A DNA stretch of 64,000 nucleotides from Epiperipatus broadwayi (Eukaryota > Onychophora > Udeonychophora > Euonychophora > Peripatidae). The stretch's first letter is position 1; each line of letters begins with the position of its first letter. The notes beneath the pieces were generated by a model that was not told the origin of the DNA, searched no databases, and saw only the letters and a program-made list of their open reading frames with translations. Below are positions 11,694 through 24,384 of the stretch, one piece after another. The stretch covers positions 186,001 through 250,000 of the forward strand of contig JAQFVV010006255.1 in assembly GCA_028023455.1 (NCBI GenBank), read 5' to 3'. A program made the position numbers and the translations under genes.

Positions 11694-14462
11694 TATACAA
11701 ATGTTAGAGAACTAAGAACAAAACTAAATGAAACTTATTTGCAATTTTTATCTGAAAATTATGATATTATTTTATTAATAGAAACATAGTTAACATAATA
11801 TATAGAAGACTAACAAATTATGAATAACAGATATATTTATAGGCAAGATAGAAATGATTGGTTGTTTAAAAGGAGAGGTAGAACAGTTACAGGAGTAAAT
11901 AAGATGCTAATTAGTAAATGCATTAGAAAACTTAATTATCAAAATGAATTAAACAATAATAAAAAATTACTTTTAGCTTTTATATATACTGAAAGAGAAA
12001 ATACTTCAATAAGTAATATATATCAAAATTAATTAATTATAATTGCAACATTTTTATTGTTGGAGATTTTAATAGTCCTGGATTATACTTAAAAAACAAT
12101 AGCAAGGCATGCAGCTTAGTAAATTTAATACAAATTCTCAAATTAAAACAAAGTAATACAAATAAAAATCATATAAATGAGATTCTGGATTTAATTCGAC
12201 ATAATGGTGCATATGAAATAGTATGTAAATTATCATCAGGAATAAATATCATTCACCAATAACATACAAAAGAAATAAAAAATGCCAGATTGCAAAAAGA
12301 TTTTAGAAAAGATAACTATGATAAAATATATAATACTGTTAAAAACAATGATTGGAATTACTTAAAGAATATAAGTTATATAAATATTGCTACTAAAATA
12401 TTTCTGATGGCCATTTATAATATTATCAATCAAAATACAATAAACACTATTCAAAGGAAACGAAATTTTCTTATCTGGTTTACTTCAAAACTTTGTTTTA
12501 TTATAAGAAGAAAAGAACATAATTACAGAAACTTTATTAAAGCAAAAAACAATTTATTATAATAATGTAATAAATTTAAGAAAAGTCATAAAAAGGTAAA
12601 AATACAAGGTTATAAAAATCATATTAAAAAGTTGGAAATAGATTTTAAATATCAGTCTTTCTGGGATTTTAATAAACATATCAATGTAACACAAAAAATT
12701 CTGGCATTGACATCTAATCATAACTGTATAACATTAAATAAATTCTGTCAATATTTTGAAAAATATTACAATAACAAGATAAAAAAATAAATGAAATAAT
12801 TAATGAGTGTGACAAAACTGTTTCTGATAATCATCAATATATATTTTTTTCTAAAAAAAAAAAAAATAAACCAGCAAGATATTGAAAGAGCAATAAAAAA
12901 AACTTAGAAATAAAAAGAACTTTAATTTATATGAAACTCCAATATTTATTCTAAAAGTATGCTATAAATTAATAATTCCTTCAATTCACAAATTATTGCA
13001 AACATCATTAGACAAAGAGATTGTTCCTAAAGATTTAAAAATAACAAGAATTGTTCCTATTAATAAAAAAGGTGCAAAAGATAATCCAAAGAACTATAGA
13101 GCAATATCAATTTTATCAACGTTTTCTAAAATTTTTAAAAATTGTTTTTATTCAAAAATAAAAAATGGTATTAATAAGATTATACTAAAATCTCAACATG
13201 GTTTTATACCAAAAATATCAGTCACTATTAAACTTGTAACAATTCAATATCACATAGCCCATGCCTTAAAAGTTGGGAAAATAATTGGTCATATATCTGG
13301 ACTTGACATCTGCTTATGATTTAGTCTCTCATAAATTATTAATAGTACAATTGATTAAATTAAATGTAGATATAGAAGCAGTTAATTGGATAGATTCTTA
13401 TATAAAAGGCTATAACATTTACATCTAGCTCAATAATGAATATAATGAATTAAAAAATATCAATCAAGTTGAAACTCAAAGAGGGGTTTTGGCATCATTG
13501 TTATATAATATTTTTACAACAGATATAGATCAAAATATAAAATATTCAGAAAGTTTATCATATGCTGATGATAAGATATTTAAGATAATGAGTAATTTAT
13601 GTAGTATGATTAAGTTACAAAGAGATATAAATAGTTTTGAAAAATGGTGCATTGATAATAGCATGAAAATAACTGTTGAGAAATGTTGTGTATATCATAT
13701 ATCAGAAACTCTTCAGTTTTTAATACAAATTATTATAAAGGTAAGAAAAAAATTATAAAAAAAATTCTCACAAGAATCTTGGAATAAATTTTGACAATAA
13801 TAACTTACAACATGCACTATAAATGAATACAAAAAAGAGTTATGAATCTATAGGAAGAATATTAAGAAATGGTAAAAACTTCTCCATAGAAACAAAAACT
13901 ATATAATTCAAAGCACTAGTACTGTTTGTGATACACTTTGGATGAGAAATATGAAATAGAAACAATATATATTAAATATATAAATGCAAATAAAAAGTCT
14001 TACCTTTCAGTTTTAAAACAGAGACAATTAAAAGATTTAATATTATATAAAATTACACATGATAACTTATACTTATCAAATTGTATAATTAAAATTTAAA
14101 GAATTGATAAGAAATGCAAGATACCATGAAAAAATAGAAATATCAACTACTAAAACTTTGTATTTAGAACATTCTACTTTGCAAAGAATAAGCAAGTTAT
14201 ACAATACTATTACTAATAAATTAGAAATAGACATTTTAACTATAGATAAAGATAAATCTATAAACATAATGAAATCTATATTATAGGAAATACAAATTGC
14301 ATATTTATTATTATTACACTGTCACTTTTTCAGTATATATGTATATATTATATTTTGATTATCTGCCTGTAAATGGTTTGTATATTTCAAACTGTACGGA
14401 AGATGTAAATAAATTATTATCATCATCATCATCATCATTATTATTATTATCATTATTATCAT
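11694..14462 (+). mobile_element. CR1/Jockey-group LINE, 5'-truncated and decayed
   Basis: Conceptual reading across several frames gives the order endonuclease, reverse transcriptase, 3' tail. The APE-type endonuclease starts near 11694 with 'YTNVRELRTKLNE' and 'ENYDIILLIET', then 'RDRNDW..RRGR', then 'FIVGDFNSPG' at about 12048-12077 (the family GDFN motif), then 'EILDLI'. The RT shows 'NPKNYRAISILST' (13081 on), 'SQHGF' (13192), 'GVLASLLYNIF' (13480) and the catalytic YADD at 13561-13572. The C-terminal part follows at 14104-14286. The YADD survives, but there are stops and frameshifts (for example near 13310 and 13425), so the element is dead. It ends in an ATT/ATC microsatellite (14411-14462) instead of poly(A), as CR1-like elements do. 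Clade choice is by motif only. Confidence 0.75.
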
Positions 14463-14509
14463 CTTTCAAAAGTAAACTTTATTAAGACTCAAAAAGGGTT
14501 ACATGAGTT

Positions 14510-14690
14510 ACATATGAAAACATAAAGTCTTATATACAAGTTAATACGTGATATTACATATGCAATAAGGGTTTGCAGTCTTGTATGTGATAGGGGAAAA
14601 ATGTGACTTACAGTAAGTGAAAGAAGAATAATCATTACATAACAAGATACGAGAATCAAATTAGGCTTACATAGAATATTTAAATGATAA
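14510..14690 (+). repeat. Left member of a direct repeat flanking the PLE pair
   Basis: Diverged match to 18070-18215 in the same orientation: 'ACATATGCAAT', 'GTGA.TT.CAGTA', 'GAA.AATAAT.ATT', 'CATAACAA.ATAC' and 'CAAATTAGG.TTACAT'. The two copies bracket the inverted PLE pair and could be part of its terminal repeats. Confidence 0.5.
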
Positions 14691-14749
14691 TCAAAAAATA
14701 ATAATAAATTATTTACAACAGTTATATAATCAGTAATAATTTTATACAT

Positions 14750-15958
14750 TAAAAGCCTTTTTCATCATCTGCTTTGGTGATCTTTTCAAATATTTTAAAT
14801 CTATTTAATGTTGAATTATTTCAGACATAAAACCATCCAGTGTCCAATAATGGAATTAAAACAAACAATAACAATATAAATCATTAAAATAAATCAAAAC
14901 CCTCATATATAAATTCAATAATTACAAAATAATTGCTTATATTATAACAATACATTAAATAAATATTAAATACATTTTTAAACAATTATATGTATATCAT
15001 CTTATAAGATTTTCCATTCATTTTTAATCAACCAATTGTTAACCAAATTTATAAAAATCTCGTAAATATTCATACAATTAAATTATTTTTAATATAGTAA
15101 GTTTCATATATTTGTTTTCTTTTTGGATTTTTGATGTAATTTAAATATTTAATATTTTTATAGCATATATTCTAGGCCCATATTTCAAGTAATGAATATA
15201 TAATGCAGAAAATGTATCATCTCTTCTATTAATTGTATTATTATGTTTTTTGGCTCTTACCTCTAATTGTATCAAAGGAAATCATTTTACAAATTTCACA
15301 TGTGATTTTATATACAGTTCCTTTTTTGTACCGTACGCCATCCTTTAACCTATAATTGCCTATTATTTAATTAAGATTTTTACGATTTGACCAGCCAATA
15401 TTTATATTCTCCTTAATATAGTTTTTGCTATATCTTAATGTATTATAAATCCTAGGATAATATGAAATTTTAATCCATTTCTTATTTGATTCATTATTAC
15501 AATTATCAATACTATTATTATACTCAGAAATTTTATTATTCATTATAGATTTTTTAGAATTAAAAAATATATTGTTAATAGTTTTAGGATTATATCCATA
15601 ATTTTTATATAATTTAATAAATTGATTCTTTTACCATTGAGCTATACTTTTATCTATATTACATTTACTATTTCTATATTTAAAATGTTTAATAACTGCT
15701 AATTTTTGTACCCATGCTTGTTGTAAATCTACATGAATAATTTTTCTAAATTTATGTTTTTTAATAAAATCTTTTAAAGTAATTTTATTATCTTTATCTA
15801 TATTAATTTCTGTATCTAAATATTTAATCTTATCTTCAAATTCTACTTTAGGAAATTTAATTTTATATGTATTATTATTAAACTTATTATAAATATTATT
15901 TATTGCTCTTTTATTACCAATAATTAAAATATCATCAACATATCCATATATTTTTACA
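14750..15958 (-). mobile_element. Penelope-like element B, inverted 3' copy
   Basis: Minus-strand reading starts inside the RT with the intact catalytic motif YVDD (15931-15942, in 'GYVDDILIIGN'). It continues through 'KYLDTEINIDKD', 'HVDLQQAWVQKLAVIK', 'KNYGYNPKTINNIFF' and 'WIKISYYPRIYN'. It then enters a GIY-YIG endonuclease-like segment, 'GTVYKITCEICKM' (about 15282-15330), whose Cys pair is typical of Penelope elements. The YIG half looks damaged. The 3' end runs to about 14750. It is an inverted near-copy of 16480-17790. It is better preserved in the RT than its plus-strand partner but lacks everything upstream of RT motif C and carries stops. Confidence 0.75.
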
Positions 15959-17790
15959 ACGGTTAAAACTCATAAAAATAATAAGCCATTGAGGCTGTTG
16001 TTTAACTTTAGTAATTTTATTTTACAGAGGTTTTGTAAGTAAATAAATAAATGGGTAACAAATATTTTAGAATATGGTAAATATTCTATAAAGAATGCAG
16101 ATTGTATTATTGATAAATTAAATAGTAAAAAATTAATTAGAAATCAAAGTATTTTTATAATGAATATTGAAAAAATGTATCCAAGTATTTCAAGACTTAA
16201 AAGTATACATATATTAATAAAAAATTTAAGTAAATATATAAATGATATAAACATAATAAATATTATTGAAGAGGGTTTAAAATTAAAACACAATCGTTTA
16301 TATTTTAAATATAATAATGAATTTTGGAATATAAATGATGGGTGAGTTATGGGTTGTGCAATTAGTGGCTTAATATCATCAATATTTATAAATAAATTAG
16401 AAAATATTGTAATTAAAAAAGGGTAATTAGTCAAGAAATAATACATTATTCTACATATGTTGATATTTTAATTATTGGTAATAAAAAACAATGAATAATA
16501 TTTATAATGAGTTTAATAATAACAGATATAAAATTAAATTTCCTAGAGTATAATTTGAAGATAAGATTAAATATTTAGATATAGAAATTATTATAGATAA
16601 AATAATAAAATTACTTTAAAAGATTTTATTAAAGCACATAAATTAAGAAAAAATATTTAACATTTCCACTCTTTTTACATATTAGAAAAGCAAAAATAAA
16701 GAAGGAAAGAGGAAGAGAAGCTATTGAAGATTATATTATAATATATGAAAAAATATTCATGTACATTCACAACAAGCATGGGTACAAAAATTAGCAGTTA
16801 TTAAAAATTTTAAATATGGAAATGATAAATGTAATATAGATAAAAGTGTAGCTCAATTGCAAAAGAATCAATTTATTAAATTACATAAAGATTATGGATA
16901 TAATCCTAAAACTATTAACAATATATTTTTTAAGTCTAAAAAATCTATAATGGATGATAAAATTTCTGAGGATAATAATGGTAATACTGAATCAAATAAG
17001 AAATGGATTAAACTTTCATATTATCCTAGGATTTATAATAATACATTAAGCTTTAACAAAAATTATATTGAGAAGAATATAAATATTGGCTAGTCAAACA
17101 GTAAAAATCTTGATTAAACAATAGGTAATTATACATTAAAGGATGGTATACAGTACAAAAAAGGAATTGTATATAAAATTGCATGTGGAATTTGTAAAAT
17201 GATTTACTTTAGTCATACTGGGAAACAATTAGAGGTAAGAGCCAAAGAACATAATAATACAATTAATAGAAGAGATGATAAAATCTGCATTATATATTCA
17301 TTACTTGAAATGTGAGCATATAATAAATGATACAAAGAATATTAAATATTTAAATTACATACAAGATCCAAAAAGAAGACAAATATATGAAACATACCAT
17401 TTTAAAAAACATTTGAATAATTATATGAATATTTACAAGATTTCTATAAATTTGGTTAACAATTGGTCGATTAAAAATAAATGGACAATTATATAAGATG
17501 ATATATATATATATAATTGTATAAAAATGCAAATAATATTTATTTAATGTATTATGATATAGTCAATTATTTTGTAATTACTGAATTTATATATGAGAGT
17601 TTTGATTTATTTTAATGATTTATATTGTTATTGTTTGTTTTAATCCCATTATAGAACACTGGATGGTTTTATGTCTGAACTAATTCGTCAACATTAAATA
17701 GATTAGTAACATTTGAAAAGGGCACCAAAGCAGGTGCTGAAAAATTCTTTTAATGTATAAAATTATTATTGATTATATAACTGTTATAAA
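15959..17790 (+). mobile_element. Penelope-like element B, plus-strand copy
   Basis: Starts with 'VKTHKNNKPLRLLF' (PLE RT region, about 15962) and 'YSIKNADCIIDKL'. Motif A follows as 'NIEKMYPSI' (16162-16190), where the catalytic Asp usual in D-IE-LYPSI is Asn. Next come 'VMGCAISGLISSIF' after an in-frame TGA, and motif C damaged to 'YVDILIIGN' (one Asp lost). Downstream are 'YNPKTINNIFF', 'WIKLSYYPRIYNNT' and the GIY-YIG-like domain 'GIVYKIACGICKMIYFSHTG' (about 17160-17225). The 3' untranslated part to about 17790 mirrors 14750-15000. Both catalytic RT sites are broken, so it is non-functional. Confidence 0.8.
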
Positions 17791-17799
17791 GAATATTAT

Positions 17800-19340
17800 T
17801 GTTCTCTGATTATTATTTTGTGGAAAAGCAGCATAAGAACTTTTATTCTTTTCCAATTTTAGTATTTAATAGGATATTGAGAAAAATATATGGAAGCACA
17901 TGATAGTATGAGGAAAAACATATATGAGGTGTTGGATTAGACTTGGTGTTATATTAATATATATATATGGTGTTATATTAATATATATATATATATATTG
18001 GGCCTATTTGGTGAGAAAGATTATAGTTTTCAGGACTGTCTTATTGTTATGTGTTACATAGTTGCTTGTGAAAAACATGAGTTTTTAGATACATATGCAA
18101 TTATGATTTACAATTTTGCTGATGATTAAAAAAAGGTGATTTGCAGTAGTTGAAAGAATAATGATTGTTGCATAACAAAATACTAATTCAAATTAGGTTT
18201 ACATAAATTTTGCAAAAGCATTATGAGGTAAATACATGAAAGCACATGATAATATTTGTTAATACATTTATGGAAGGTGTGTGGGATTTGTGTTCCATTG
18301 GTATATGACTGTACATAAATTGTGCTTATTAGTTGGTGAGCTATATAGGAATCAAGGCTAAGCTTTACTGTTCATGTACTGGGCATTTAAATTTCATATG
18401 ATGTAAGTTGGTGGAGTGATCTTGTAAACTTCTTTGGATCAGTGGGTTAATGTGGTGGATGTACAATGTTATTCTCAAGTGGTGCAGCATTTATTTTAGA
18501 GTTCATCCTGGTGTGACATTGGCACTATGAGTTCATGCATAGTAAGCACTTGAGCTTATTGAGGTTGCAGAGAGTGGGGTGGAAGTGATATAGAGAGCAG
18601 TTGGAACCTGTGGTTGATATAATGATGGACTTGAAGGGAAAATATCTTAAATAAATGATGCAAAATATTTCCTGAGGCATGGTAATATATTTTGAAAAAT
18701 TATGGTCAGCATGTCAGGCATCCACACAGTGGGAGAGGGGAGATTACAATCTTGTGCTTTTAAGTCTAGGTTTTAAACGTTAATTGCATTTGTTATCCTG
18801 AAACTTCAAATTGATTTATTTATTAATGGACTTGAAATATCTTTGTTATTGCTGATATAAAAATTGTTCTTGAGAATTCTGGCATATGTTTTTTCATGAG
18901 ATAAAACTGGCAATAAAGTAGAATAGATTTTGGCAACAACCACTTTGTCATATGATTGTATGGCAGTCATTTTGACTGATTTTAACAATAATAAAATGTC
19001 TTTTCTTTTTTTTTTTAAGAAAAAGCTTTTGTAAATTCAAAATGATATTAGAAAAGACATGTGGCATAGTTAATAATTGGTTTAATTTACCTGAAATGTT
19101 GCAGATTTTGAGTAATCTTTTGGGGGTTCAAACCCAAAAATGTTGCCTTGTTGCCTAGCAATACTATTGTTTACTGCTGCTAATGAAATATTTTTTCTTG
19201 CAAATTATCTATTAGGAATTTTTTTATAACAAGAGTGTTATCTAATTAGATCAAGTTCAGTCTTTGTGATGACTTCAAAATTATTTTAAGATTTGAAACA
19301 GAAGCTCTTGGAATGAACATAGTGACATGACTAAGATTAA
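17800..19340. other. Spacer with direct-repeat partner and a G-rich patch
   Basis: Contains (TA)n at about 17956-17998 and the right-hand member (18070-18215) of the direct repeat described at 14510. A less AT-rich, G-over-C stretch at about 18250-18760 (GGTGGAGTG, GAGTGGGGTGGAAG) has no recognisable frame. It may be an unrecognised repeat. Confidence 0.45.
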
Positions 19341-19346
19341 CTGCAG

Positions 19347-19461
<115 letters not shown>

Positions 19462-19504
19462 TTTCTATTATTATTGTTGTTGTTGTTATTATTAATTAAC
19501 CTAT

Positions 19505-19690
19505 TCATTCATTATACTGAATGTTTACTGTAGTAAATAGAATATAATTATTACAACTTTGTAGTAAATAGAGAAATTTGAACTTAGATTTTCAGTCTAT
19601 ATTCATTCTTCACTCCATCTCAAATTGAAAGTCCTAAGTTCAAATCTTTCTATTTACTATAGTAAACATTGAATATAATAAATAGATTAA
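19505..19690. repeat. Small inverted repeat
   Basis: The left arm ('GTAGTAAATAGAGAAATTTG' and 'AACTTAGATTTTCAG') pairs with the right arm ('CCTAAGTTCAAATCTTTCTA' and 'TTACTATAGTAAAC'). The sequence 'AAGTTCAAATCCCTCTAATTA' style end recurs near 20070-20090, linking it to the family A ends. Confidence 0.5.
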
Positions 19691-19995
19691 TTACATATGG
19701 TCTTGGAAATAGGTTACAACATAGTGTAAGTCCATCCCATCCTTCTCCTATTAATATAAATGGATATGTAATGATTTGATAATATGAGGGGTTAGATTGA
19801 CATAATAACTATATAGGTATGACTACAATATCTAATCTACCAAGAGCTTTGAGCATCCCATCATTCACATTTCAATAAAATGTTTAGCTAAATTGTTAGA
19901 AGGGTGCAAAGATTAAAGCTTGTCCAATAAAGTTTAAGGAATTGTTATCTTAATATAAACCAAGCATTTATTGTATATATGTGTGTGAGATTATG

Positions 19996-20040
19996 TCAAC
20001 TGATGCGTGTTGCTCAATGTGTATCAGTTGTTTGAGATGG
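19996..20040 (+). ncRNA. Degenerate hammerhead remnant, family A copy 3
   Basis: Reads CAA, CTGATGC (20000-20006), GTGTTGCTCAATGTG. The last core A is lost and no GAAA follows, so it cannot be active. The downstream flank ('GAGATGG', '..AAGTTCAAATCCCTCTAA') matches the other family A copies. Confidence 0.35.
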
Positions 20041-20094
20041 AATAAAAAATGAATATAGACTGAAAATCCTTAAGTTCAAATCCCTCTAATTATT

Positions 20095-21085
20095 ATTATT
20101 ATTATAAGGTATATATATATATAATAAAATTATCATCCATGTCAAACAGCAATCTCCTCTTTTAATATTATAGACTCAAGCCAGTTGAAAATTTTCTTAC
20201 ACTATGTACACATACTGTTGATATTCAAAGCAGACTAGTAACCATGAATCTATTTTTATTTAACCAAGTTCTTTGACAAGATGAACATTCCATTTTTTTT
20301 AAATGTGAAGATTAGCTTCCTAATGGAATATAATTAAGTGGTTTACATTTTCAACCGAATAAAACTGTTTATGTTATATGTAATGTCTTCACTATTTAAT
20401 TGTATAATTTAGAACTATGTCAAGACAGTTTTCTTTTCCTGTCATGATTTAATACTTATATTAATGATTAAATGAATGGATTGAAATATTCACATTGTCT
20501 ACATTATGCAAATGATTATAAAATATTTAAGCGTTTTAAAAATAGTATCAGATTGCAGTGTATTGTAAGCAGTTGTAAACTATTTTATTGATGCTATCAG
20601 AATATTAAAATGATAATCAGTATGAAAAAATATTCTACTGTTTCTTATTTCAAAATTTAAAGTATTTCAAGCTTTGTTTATTGCAATATATTAAAAATTG
20701 CAGAATGAATCCTGTGTCCATTCAAAATGGTGATATTTTGTTTATAATGGTATTTTTATCACCTTCTTGAAGATATGATTAATAATATATTTTAAATGAT
20801 CCATAATACTTTAATTTATAATAAAGCAGTGCCAATTATTTGTTTATTTCAGTCATTTTCATTTTAAATTATGATCAGTTATTTGGAATTCAAAGTCTAA
20901 AAATAATATACAAAAAAATATTTGTCATTGATATATTATCCAACACATTAATCTGACTAAGGCTTATAATTTATCATTTGCACTAAGAAGAAGAGTGATC
21001 TTGTCATCCCAAAATTGATATGGTTGCTTTTATCTTGAATACTTTCATAAATAACCTGGTATATAAAATCCATGTTTTTATTCAC
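20095..21085. other. AT-rich spacer, nothing recognised
   Basis: No coding motif or repeat was matched, apart from short (ATT)n and (TA)n runs near 20090-20122. Confidence 0.45.
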
Positions 21086-21090
21086 TTATG

Positions 21091-21196
21091 TTTTTTTTTC
21101 CGCATGTGTCATAGCATCAACTGGGAAGTGAACCCGCTAACCCGGGACAACTGCTTGTAAAGCAGCTGTCACTGACCTCTCGACCACCAATGCTTG
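21091..21196 (-). mobile_element. tRNA-derived SINE, copy 2
   Basis: Minus-strand copy: A box TGGTCGAGAGG (21176-21186) and B box GGTTCACTTCC (21124-21134), 5' start CAAGCATTGG, tail TATGACACATG.. then a T-run on the plus strand (poly-A). Nearly the same sequence as the 32.31 and 37.62 kb copies. No clear target-site duplication. Confidence 0.8.
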
Positions 21197-21199
21197 TAC

Positions 21200-22060
21200 T
21201 CATCTCTTAAACTTCTTGAAACACTCTTGTAATTTGATGATCCAATACCTTTGATTTAGCTTTGATTAATATTTTTTATTTATAATACAAAAAAATTACA
21301 AATGAGTTGAAAATGTGATTTATAAATGTAATTTGTTAATGCTTCTTAAGTGGGATTAGTGTAATAAAAGAGTGTCTGTGTTAACGTGGGTGTTGAAATT
21401 TAAGTTTTTAAATGGCTTTATCTCTCTGATAAGTGAAGGATTGTTAATGAAATATATTACAATGTTGGCATATTTATTTTTTCAGTTTATATTTATGGCA
21501 CTACTATATTTTTATATATAGCACTCATATTACAAATCCATTACTTTAAAATGACAGCATTGATTTTCTGTTTATAAAGATTTGATAAATCGTATAGTAA
21601 TATTCGTGTGTTGTAATTTTTGCAGTTAATTATTATGATTGACTCTGAGAAGTGTACAATTTATTCTAATTTATTCCCACTCACAATAATCGTTGGTTTT
21701 GAAATTAGTTGTTTAAGCAGATTTCTTGCTTCCATTTTCAGGAAAGAGATCATTCTTGAGATTGTCATAATAAACTATACAGCAGTTTAATACCTTATAC
21801 CTTAAATATTGCATTAACCCACTTTGATCTTTTTAAATTTAGATAGACCTGTTGATTTTTTTAATGGATTATAAAATTTATATTTTCTTTACATTCGATA
21901 TTCATTCCTATTTTTTATGATTCTTTTAATAAAATCAAAATATTTTTTTCTATACTGCACTATGCTAAAGTTATAGCGTTATTATGCTAGGGTGTCCTTA
22001 TTTGATCCAATACCTACATATATATATATGAAAATAATAAATATATAAACTAACTAAAGG
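21200..22060. other. AT-rich spacer, nothing recognised
   Basis: No recognisable frame, RNA gene or repeat. Confidence 0.45.
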
Positions 22061-22069
22061 AAAAATAAA

Positions 22070-22315
22070 AACATAATGAAAAAATACCCAATTACTTCTC
22101 TATAAAGCTGCTTTAATATTTCAACCAGCAAGACTGGTTTTCATCAGAAAGCACAGCAAAATGGCTATTTACAGAATTTAAATGCATTTAAATGGTGCAT
22201 TTAAATTCTAGAAATAGCCATTTTGCCGTGCTTTCTGATGAAAACCAGACTGTTGGTTGAAATATTAAAGCAACTTTATAGAGGAGTAATTGTGTTTTTT
22301 TTATTATGTTCATAT
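22070..22315. repeat. Near-perfect palindrome with hammerhead-like core in each arm
   Basis: Arms of about 110 bp meet near 22192 at 'AATGCATTTAAATGG'. Each arm carries a hammerhead-like core: minus strand 22119-22147 and plus strand 22235-22262. The plus copy reads TGCTTT, CTGATGA, A, hairpin ACCA/TGGT, GAAA, TATT, AAAGCA. TGCTTT and AAAGCA are exact complements and would form stem I around a one-pair stem III. The minus frame across it (22188-22439) is not coding. Confidence 0.65.
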
Positions 22316-22319
22316 ATAT

Positions 22320-23315
22320 ACAGTAATAAATTATTTTAAAAATAATCAAATTTTTAGTTACTTGGCGATCATGTAACATTTGAGCACCAGAAATAATAGA
22401 TTTTTTTTTTTCTAGATAGCTTAGCTTTTGACTCCACACTTTAATTGTTCAAAGACTAAAATTATTTTTTAGTTTTCCTTTTTAAATAACAGTTTAGATT
22501 TCTTCCAGGCTAATGATATTATATATTTCTTTACTATTCAATTTAATAAAATTGAAGTATATATTTTTATTTTAGTTTTTTTTTTTTTCTGTTAATGCTA
22601 ACTAACCTTTGAATATTGTTGTATTTTAAAAAAAATTTAAAAAATCATTTTACATTTTTATATTGTCATAAAAAGAAATTTTAGTAAAAGTATTTATTCT
22701 TCCATTTTTCTATTGATTTTTAATCCTTAAGGGATGTAGAATTTAATGCATCTCAAACCAAACAAAAATCCTAATAGCTGAAAAATCTCTAATCGTATCG
22801 CAATGGTCTTTGCATTATTATATGTGTTATTTAAGTTTAAAAGAAAAAATATTTAAAAGTAGAAAAATATAAATTTTTAAATGTGTGCATGTAAATGGGT
22901 GAGCGAGTACATATATACATGTAAAGTAAATTTATTTAAAGATCTGTTATTAGTTCTAGATTAATTAGAATAAAGGAAAAATATCTAATAATTTTCTTTC
23001 TTCTATGCATTTTTCATAATACTTTATTAAACCCAATTCTTAAAGATTTGATTGTCTAGCAGTTTTCTTCAGAGTTATGAAATATATTTGCATTATATTA
23101 GTTTTGGTACAAACATACAATAAATATATTTTAATACATTTATCTATATATCGTTACACACATCCACAGAACAAAAAAGCTGTTATATGTAATGAATAAA
23201 ACTTATTAAATCTCAAGAAGTATGTCATTTAGTAGTAATTGAAGTTTACTGGCAGCATCAAAGATAAGATCATCTCTGCTTACATGGATAAAATCTCCTT
23301 ACTTAAATATATATA
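22320..23315. other. AT-rich spacer, nothing recognised
   Basis: AT-rich sequence with T-runs. Nothing identified. Confidence 0.45.
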
Positions 23316-23317
23316 AA

Positions 23318-23925
23318 TGCAAAGGGAGAAATCACTCTCCACCAGGCTATGAATTAGAAGGACTCTAAATGTTAAACAAAGTATCAAGAATAGAATGAAT
23401 ACACTTATTCTTGGGAGCTCTGACGTTTATAAGTATATCTTTGACTTTAGTGTTGGTAATTCGAAGTGAACCTAATTTACAAGTCATATGTAATATGGCA
23501 CATTAGGAGTTATTGAAATCAAAATCAATTATACAAGGCTGAAGACAGCATCACCCTTTAATAACACCTTGATTGTAATAATAATATAAGATTTAATATG
23601 TAAACTTTAAATTAATATAGTTCAATGTATGTGAAACAATGGGAGTAAATTAACCCCCCCCCCCAGATTATAAATGAAAAGCACTCTAAATGTTGAACAA
23701 AGAATCAAGAATAGTATGAATCCACCCATTCTTGTAATCTCTGATGTTTTTGGTCAACATTATAGATAATTCAGAGTTAAAATTAATTTATCAGTGGATT
23801 TATTTAAGAGTTATTAAACTCAAAATTAATTAATTAGACAAGGCTGGAAACAGCATTTCTCTTTAAGCTATGTTTAACTAAAGTTTACATATTAAATCTT
23901 ATACATTTATTACAATTAAAGTGTT
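23318..23925 (+). repeat. Tandem repeat family C, two copies
   Basis: Two units about 317 bp apart share 'ATGAA..G.ACTCTAAATGTT', 'ACAAAG.ATCAAGAATAG.A', 'ATTCTTG' and 'GACAAGGCTG'-type blocks. Three more units lie at 43.70-44.37 kb. The second unit starts with a 13-C run (about 23654). Confidence 0.65.
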
Positions 23926-24119
23926 AATTTATAGCCTGGGAAAGGTGATTTACTTAATTTATTTACATATATATTGAACTATGTTTAATTTAAAGTTTAT
24001 ACATACTGGATATATATTTATTATTTATATTCCATTTTAAACATCTACTACATACATACTCGCATATATGTCATATTTCAAATATTTAAAAAACTGAAAA
24101 TATTATATATATATATATA

Positions 24120-24380
24120 ATTAAAATTAGTCAACACATAGACAATCCCAATATCAATAACAATCTCAACCTGTTGTCAAGGCAACCTCTTTTTAACAAT
24201 AAAGGTGGAATTCCATTTTTTATTTATGGTCCAATATATTTATATAGACATTAAAGATTACAAGTTGACCACAGAAATTGAAATTATTGATAAAAAGAAG
24301 TTTGAATAATCCTCCTTACAGAGCTAAGTATAACCTGTTCCTTATACAGATTAATAAATAGTCAATTATAACATTAAATT
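24120..24380 (-). repeat. Family B repeat, reverse copy
   Basis: Reverse complement of the 1.66-2.5 kb unit: 'CAACCTGTTGTCAAGGCAA' corresponds to the 'TTGCCTTGACAACA' block, and 'TAGTCAATTATAAC' to the 'GTTATAATTGA' block. Confidence 0.55.
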
Positions 24381-24384
24381 GCAT

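Noticed and set aside
14750-17790. Twin priming as the cause of the PLE-B inversion
   Set aside because: Both halves contain the same 3' sequence, whereas twin priming splits one copy into non-overlapping halves.
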